From: Geosiphon pyriformis
Taxonomy: Eukaryota > Glomeromycota > Glomeromycetes > Archaeosporales > Geosiphonaceae
Length of the DNA: 64,000 nt
Reading direction: 5' to 3'
Assembly (NCBI GenBank): GCA_016748015.1
Contig: JAAOMT010000295.1
Location: forward strand, 688,604-752,603
Part shown: positions 57,809 through 64,000 of the stretch, piece after piece
Position numbering within the stretch: the stretch's first letter is position 1
Layout: each line of letters starts with the position of its first letter
Position numbers and translations under genes: made by a program
The notes under the pieces: generated by a model
What the model was told of the DNA's origin: nothing
The model's input: only the letters and a program-made list of their open reading frames with translations
The model's database searches: none

Positions 57809-58674
57809 TGTTACGGTTTAAGAATTTAGCAAAAAGAATCATAAAAATAATACAAACTATTCAATCATAATATAGCACAGTAATAATCTTAGAAAGGTAA
57901 TGATTAACATAGTAGCAAACATCATCTCGCGATAGTGGCAAGCACCAGTTCACAATAGCAGCCAACACCAACTGGTGATAGCAGCAAACACCAGGTTGAA
58001 ATATCAAAAAGAAAGTATTTTCTCATAGAACTACAAACATGTATATATACAGTAGTTTTAATATTGAGAAATAAAAAATCAAGTAATAAAAATCATAACT
58101 TATCAAGCAACAGATCCAATTTTATCCAACAAACTCCACTTTAAATCATACTTTCAAATTAAATATCCCAAGAAACCTTTAAAATCAAAAAGAAATGAAA
58201 AAGAATATTTAAAACGGAACTATCACAACCCAAAGTATTAAGAAACTTACTTGTATTATTTATTGAATGAAACTATCATTCATTAACTGAATCCCTTGGA
58301 AGAATAATCCTTGATCAAGATTATTCACGTTGTTACTAATTGATAAGAGCTTTATTGTGAGAATTAGAAAAGCGCTAAAGACCATTAACATTTTGTGTTT
58401 CTAGATTAGAGAAACACATCAGGCAATTGCAAGGATAGCCTCAGAGAAGACCCCAGACAGTGGGTAGATTTCAGTTCAGCCTCTGAGAAGGAGTACATAA
58501 ACACACACAACAATCAAGAATTAAAGAATAACTTATATCGCAACAGTAAAAAGAAAGCCTTCAGTGTAACAGTGACATTATCACACAAATAGAATTGAGG
58601 AACTCACGAAAGACTGATTGCAATTAAAGCGGGATATCAGCAATTAAATATAACAAGAAAACCATCCTGTAACA
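57809..58674 (+). repeat. 3' LTR of the young Ty3/gypsy element
   Basis: 866 bp, TGTTACGG...TGTAACA, so perfect 5-bp TGTTA/TAACA ends remain. It contains the 23-bp array at 57913-58004. Where it differs from the 5' LTR, the 5' copy more often has A or T, so this copy is closer to the original. Confidence 0.93.
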
Positions 58675-59959
58675 GCATATAGCCTGGCCAACTGAAAGCG
58701 ACTCACAACAAAAACTGTTCTTTTAAAAGTTTTTAAAGATGAAAAGACCAAAACATTAGAAGCATCACATTTCAAAGCTAAGTAACTGAACCTCCCATAC
58801 TTCTTACACCAAACCAAATCCAATCTAGCCCAAGAGAATCTGATATTACCAAAAATTGACTTAGTACAAAACACAGATTCAAGCTCATTATCAGATTCAA
58901 AACCAATAATAGCACAGTAAGTTTGATTGCCAAATTTCAGTAAATAATTAATTATGCAAGTTTTTTCATCTGTCTTATTTAAAAGAGTGTCAAGATCATG
59001 TGCAGTAGTTTCTATAGACAAAGTAAACAAAAGTATCCTAAAATAATTCCTAGACATTCAAGTATTCCAATCTCCCACAGCCATAGTTACACATACTGAA
59101 TCTTTTTTGATAAGAAATGACCATCTAAATGCCAGTTGCACAGCCTGATCTAAATTGGCAAACTCCACTACAATCTTCTGTCACAGCCCAATAAGTTGTA
59201 ATTAGATCAATATCACTTGACCAAATTCAGAAAAAACTATGACAATCATTTCTTTTGATATATCTATAAGAATTTTTTTGACAACCACTGTCTGATCTGA
59301 ATGAACTCTCAGTTTTTTCACATTATTGTTTACAATAATCCTCTTATTTTTAGCCAATAATGCAGTTTTTTTCAAACTCTCTTCTGAAGTAAATGTAGAT
59401 CAAATGATCTTTTCAAATTTTGAGAGAGTAGTGGCCCCCCAAAACCATTGACTACTGAAAACAATTTTCTAATTATCTGAGTTTTTGCCATTGTCAATTT
59501 GTTTTCTACTACCAAAAGATTGATGTCCAAAGCAAATAACTTCTTAACAACAACATCTATCTGAGTTTTAATAATTTTTGGGTCAATTCATTTTCTATCC
59601 AAAGATATTAGAAAGTGAAGAGGAAAAGAGACTTCTTTATTATCATCTATAATAAAATTGAGAGAACTAAGTAGAAAGCCAAAAACAGCATTAGTGTTGA
59701 CTTGCTTTGCTTTGAGAATGTTAGCAGCTAAGTCTAACAGAGAGTTATTACTAATACCAGCCATGCTAACACTCTTATCATCCCCAAACAAACTATTAGC
59801 ATCAGAATACATATTGTCACCAGATCTAGATTTGCTTAGAGAAATATCACTTTCATCACCAGAGTGTTTAATCTTTTCAAGCACAACTTTTTTTTTCTGT
59901 AAAAAAAAACCACCAGCAGGATCATAAAAAACACTCTTGGACACCTTCTTCTTAGACAT
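58675..59959 (-). pseudogene. LINE copy C ORF1, 5' part (before the insertion)
   Basis: It starts MSKKKVSKSVFYDPAGGFF at 59959 with a long acidic/Ser-rich N-terminus. It then continues through a frame change into 59057 onward (FRILLFTLSIETTAHDLDTL, KTCIINYLL, CAIIGFESDNELESVF). The zinc knuckle is damaged: CKKYGRFSYLALKC, where Cys-x2-Cys and His are partly lost. The last residues before the insertion are FQLARLYA. The remainder of ORF1 lies at 49020-48452. It is the nucleic-acid-binding protein of the LINE; here it is broken by the insertion, stops and a frame change. Confidence 0.85.
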
Positions 59960-60111
59960 GCTGCCACTTCAAGCAGCTTTCAAACCCATGACAAAAGAGT
60001 TGTTAAATAAAAAAATGTTGATATAGGCTAATAAAAAAAAAACAAAAAACTTTTTTTTTAGAAAAGCACTCTTTTGGGATTTTTTGGAAGTAAGAAAGAA
60101 AGAAGTTTTTA

Positions 60112-61105
60112 TTTAAAATATAAAAAACAACTTTATATAATATGTATTTAAATTTTTTTTATATATTTTAAAAAAAACAATATAATTTAAAAAACAACAA
60201 ATATTATTTTTGGGTTTATATACAAAAAAATATTTAATAATATGTTAAAACTTATAATAATTAGGAAAAAAAAAGAAAAATTTATCTTAAATTCAATTAA
60301 AATTATATGGTTTTTTAATAAAATTATTAACTTAATTAAATTATTATATATTACAACTAAAAAAAATTAATATATTATAATAATTGTAAATTATATTATA
60401 AAATAGCTTAAAAAAAACTATTTAAAAAACAAATATAAAATTAGTAGTAAATATTATTTATAAAAATATTATTTGCAAACATAAATACTTAATTAAATTT
60501 TTATTTAATTAAAAAAACTTATTTTGTAAATAATTTAATACAAAAAATTTAAAAATAATTTAATATTAAAAAAAAAATTTTTTATTATATTATCTTCAAA
60601 TAAATAAATATTTTAACAAAATATTTTGTAAATTATTAATCAAAATCTTAATTAATTTTAAATAAAAATAAGATTATTAAAATGAAATACAATAAAATAT
60701 ATATTATTTAATTTAACTTATAAAAAAACAACAATATTACTAATTAGTTTTTTAATAAAAACATATCTAATTTAATTACAAAAAAAACTTTCGAAAAACT
60801 TTTCAATAAAAATCTATATTTTTCTTAATATTTTTAAAAAAAAACAAATTCAAGTTTAATAAAAAAATAACATAATAACAAATTGTTATTTGTTATTAAT
60901 AAATTTAAAATTGAAAATAAAGTTTATTTATACAAAATAACAATAAAGTGAAAAATTCAATTATAAATAAGACAAACTATTTTACATATATTAAGTTTTA
61001 AATAATAAATTATATAAGTTAAAACTTAATAATAAAATTTTAAAAAAGTTATACATAATAATAAACTAAAACATTATTATTTAAGAACTAATTTTAAATC
61101 TTTAA
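60112..61105. other. Very AT-rich spacer between LINE copies C and D
   Basis: About 1 kb of mostly A/T words with homopolymer runs; no gene, repeat family or structure could be supported. Confidence 0.5.
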
Positions 61106-64000
61106 TTTTTTTTTGCTTAACAAGTGAGATCCAAATACTACTTAGTATTATATACCAAAGAAATGATTTAAACTAAGCATAAATTATGCACTTTCTATAT
61201 ATGACCAGCCACTTGGACCAATCAGAACAACACTATGCAGCTATATAAACTGAAACCTAATCACTTATATCTGAAAAAAACAAACAAGATTTGCAAAAGC
61301 CAAACCGAATACCAAAAGCTTCAGTGACACCAAGCAATTTGACAATTCTAGCAGAAAACCTCAAAGCCAAACCAAAAACTGAGATGAGACCCAAACCATC
61401 AAGTAGAATCAACCTGTTTTTTTCTATATAAGCTCAATGTTTAGCACAAATTGACCAAACATCTTCCCTAAAAGCCAGACCAAGAAAGTGTACAAATTTA
61501 ACAATCTTTAAAACAGTGACCTTGAGATTGTGGAAGATAGAAACAGCCTCATAAAACCACCCACTAAAAACAAAATCCTTACAAAGAGCTACAAATACAG
61601 AGAGATTAGATATACAAGACAACAGCAGTTGCAATACATCTGAAAAAGAATGAGAGAAACTGGAGACTGCTTTCTAGAAATCCACATGAGATTCCAACAA
61701 CTGACATCGAACAGATTTATTGATCCTACAAGAAAACACATGATCCGACATCTCAATATTACCACAATATAAGCACAATACACTAGAATAAAGTTTATTA
61801 TAAAGGTGTTTCTGCACGGCAACAGGCAGTTAATAGTGCAAAGCTTTCATAAAATAGATGTGTGCATTAGCCAAGAGTCTGTTGGTAAAGCTGGTGGCTA
61901 TGTGCAAGTCAGAATGCCACACCAAAAATGAACAAAGCCAATTAACCTCAGAAATCAAATTTCCTGCCAAAAATTTAGAACCAAAACTAATCTTCCAGTG
62001 AGCATGACAAACTAAACAATAAATATCACAGACAAAATGTCTGGAATTTCCAGAAACAACACTATTATTAGCCATTACAAAGTGTTCACTTAAGTGGAGA
62101 GAAAGATACCAACCAGAGAGAGAAGTAGCACCAGTAATTGCATTAGTGCACTCATTTCCCAAAATACCAGAGTGACTCCTTATCTTATGCCAGCTAACTC
62201 CCAAATCCTTACTGCAAATAATATTGACAATATGACAATGTTTGACCCAACACTGATTATAAAAGTCGGGACACACCAGACCTAATTCCGATTTACAAGC
62301 ATTCAAAGCAGATTGACTATCTGAAAACAATTGAACAGAGTTTGACAGGGGAACACACTTCAGAGCCAGTGCAATAGCTTACAACTCTGCCAAAGTAGAT
62401 GACATTAAGCCTGACACACCAATGCCTAAACTCAAATCAACATTTTCAAAAAAAATGGCAGCTCCAGCCTTACAGCTGGTTATGCCCAAATTACTAAGAG
62501 ACTTATCCATATACACCAACAAACTGCTGATACCAACCTGTGAGAGATGATCACAAACAGACACAAAATCATTAGATTCAAGAATGTTCAAAGAACCAAC
62601 ATCACCCGGAACCAAAGAATAAACAAAAGAGAAACTCACACCACCAAGAAACTCAACAGAAAGCTTGAACCACTCAGAAACAGAGCTGCAGGGGTCCAAT
62701 CTTTTCCAACACTTGAAGGTGTACTAATCAAAAATAGCATCATGACAATCATGAAGTTGATCCACAAAGACAATATCATGCTGCTGAAGAGAGGGAAGAA
62801 ATCTATAAAATCTTGACTTGTCCAAAACAGCAGACATTGAAACCCTACTGTGAAACTAAAAGAAATTGGCCAAAAAGCCACCCAGAGACAAATTGCAATC
62901 AAAAAAAACATTAATCATGCCCACCAGAAAGTTATCAGAAGCACTAACACAAATACAAACAGGAAAGCTCAATGGATGAACAGAGTACCAACACAAAATT
63001 TGCAAATTATGAGATCTGTGAGAAAACAAGCAACCCAAGACACCACCAGAGTTTGCAAAACTAACAAGAGAAGCAATCTTACTCTCAGACTGAACTTGAA
63101 AGAAAGATTTCAAATCATAAAAGGATAGATGATGAATTGTATCACCAGGAAAATCATGTGGTAGACCAGATTTAAGCTTCAAGCTCTTACAAATCAGAAC
63201 ATCTCACTTGTTATACACACCAACAAAAATAAAGCTAAACTGCATTCTATAGCTAACTATAGAATGGAGAACTGTCAATACCAAATACAAAAGCTGCTTA
63301 TCTGAGACAGTCTTCTTCAAAACCAAATTGGTGAAAAAACAAATGTCCAAATTTGTCTTAGCCAAACTAGGCTTTAAGAAACTCTTTGTTGAAAGAAAAA
63401 TACTCAAATACCAATGAGATTCACTCTTTTTGGCAATAGAGATAGGTGAGCCACTAATAGAAAAAGAAAAATTGCTGACCCTACTATTGATGGGAATAGC
63501 CACCATCTTGTCATTATTGATAGAAATGTCATTTATCCAAAAAAATTCACTAGCAACATTAAGAATATGTTGAGTAGCAGTCTGACTACTACCAACCCAA
63601 ATTGTATTGTCAACAAAAACATCAGTAACAAAAAAGAAGAAAGTCCAATCCAAGATTTAGTGTAACTACACTTGGAAATAAAATGAGAATTCAACCTATA
63701 CCCATACATACATTCCTGATGCTTGACTTCACACAGTAAAGAATCATAAAATATGTACTACAGGAGGGGAGAAAATACCTCTTCTTAGTTCAGATTATTG
63801 TGCACATAATAACTATCTGTCAAACCAAAATCTGTCATAACTCTGTTGGTGTGATCTCTATAAATATTACCAAAAAATCAAATGAACCTGCTGCACATTT
63901 TGATCCTGACCAAACTCTTCTCAAGATGCTTCCAACTAACTAAATCATATGCTTTTCGCATGTCCTGCAAAACTAGCCAGAGCTTTTGCTTCTTTTCCAA
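61106..64000 (-). mobile_element. LINE copy D, 3' part (runs off the window)
   Basis: Minus-strand LINE whose 3' end lies at about 61106, with the ending CTTGTTAAGCAAAAA that matches copy C rather than the TAA tails of A and B. The visible part covers the 3' UTR, the C-terminal region, RNase H and the RT palm. The endonuclease and ORF1 lie beyond 64000. Confidence 0.87.
61238..64000 (-). pseudogene. LINE copy D ORF2, RT to C-terminus (partial)
   Basis: At the right edge the protein reads LWLVLQDMRKAYDLVSWKHL, an intact RT block with the CGA arginine codon retained. After a frame change near 63660 one frame can be followed to about 61434. It has FVDNTIWVGSSQ (catalytic Asp-Asp changed to Asp-Asn), NDISINNDKMVAIPI and SPISIAKKSESHWYLSIFL. 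RNase H is at about 62530-62130: LVYMDKSLSN (Gly lost), SSTLAEL, FSDSQSALNAC and ILGNECTNAI (family GNERADE). The C-terminal Cys motif is present near 61760. It carries fewer frame changes than the other copies but several stops. Confidence 0.85.

Larger units (their letters stand above)
49021..58674 (+). mobile_element. Young Ty3/gypsy LTR retrotransposon with a dUTPase domain
   Basis: A 9.65-kb element inserted into LINE copy C. LTRs at 49021-49889 and 57809-58674 start TGTTA(T/C)GG and end CATAATA/TGTAACA. A primer-binding site follows the 5' LTR and a purine tract precedes the 3' LTR. The target duplication is GTAT/GCAT (49017-49020, 58675-58678), one transition apart. The order is Gag, protease, Cys-rich module, dUTPase, RT, RNase H, integrase and a C-terminal extension. 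RT before integrase places it in Ty3/gypsy. The polyprotein keeps one frame from 49903 to about 55620, shifts once there, and again near 57195. About 15 in-frame stops make it inactive. A 96-base N run interrupts RT. Confidence 0.93.
43665..60111 (-). mobile_element. LINE copy C, interrupted by an LTR retrotransposon
   Basis: The LINE parts are 43665-49020 and 58675-60111. The leader motif AACTTCTTTCTTTCTT lies at the right end (about 60105-60090), and the left end finishes CTTGTTAAACCAAAA without a TAA tail. ORF1 begins at 59959 and is cut by the retrotransposon, resuming at 49020; ORF2 follows. Its ORF1 N-terminus (MSKKKVSKSVFYDPAGGFF) differs from copies A and B, so it belongs to another subfamily, sharing its 3' end type with copy D. 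The boundaries are approximate: the AT-rich flanks ATTTAAAA on both sides may be the target duplication. Confidence 0.85.

Overview
The window looks like a nuclear contig of an arbuscular mycorrhizal fungus (Glomeromycotina, most likely Rhizophagus). It is extremely AT-rich. Its protein-coding genes are intron-dense and fungal in type. Its repeats are LINEs, Ty3/gypsy elements and RRM-like ORF1 remnants of kinds I recognise as abundant in Rhizophagus genomes. The species call comes from family recognition and composition, not from a search.

Layout. Positions 1-21.6 kb are a graveyard of mobile elements. They hold the tail of a very decayed LINE on the plus strand, a 6.7-kb LINE on the minus strand (copy A), two copies of a decayed RRM-like ORF1, and an old Ty3/gypsy element on the plus strand (about 12.4-19.5 kb). 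Copies of one LTR family are scattered in both orientations, and one of them interrupts the old gypsy protease. A 583-bp internally deleted Tc1/mariner element follows at 22.0-22.6 kb.

Positions 22.98-31.45 kb form the gene island, with two genes, both plus strand. The first is condensin subunit 3 (CAP-G/Ycg1 type), 23 exons and 955 residues by my splice model. The second is a C2H2 zinc-finger transcription factor of the Con7 type, 2 exons and 483 residues. Non-repetitive, less AT-rich DNA continues to about 34.6 kb without a convincing further gene.

Positions 36.3-64 kb return to mobile elements, all the LINEs being on the minus strand: copy B (36.3-43.06 kb), copy C (43.67-60.11 kb) and copy D (61.1 kb to beyond the window end). 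Copy C is split by a much younger, almost intact Ty3/gypsy retrotransposon (49,021-58,674). That element has 0.87-kb LTRs about 97% identical by eye, and a 4-bp target duplication that restores the LINE reading frame when one copy is removed.

The most unusual object is this young retrotransposon. Its gag-pol is essentially one frame, in the order Gag (CCHC) - protease - Cys-rich module - complete dUTPase - RT - RNase H - integrase - C-terminal extension of unknown function. Its start codon lies within the primer-binding-site region. It is inactive: about 15 in-frame stops, each explicable by one C-to-T or G-to-A transition, and two frame changes. The LINEs share a conserved ATGA overlap between ORF1 stop and ORF2 start, which suggests translation by termination-reinitiation. 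I found no rRNA, tRNA or CRISPR array.
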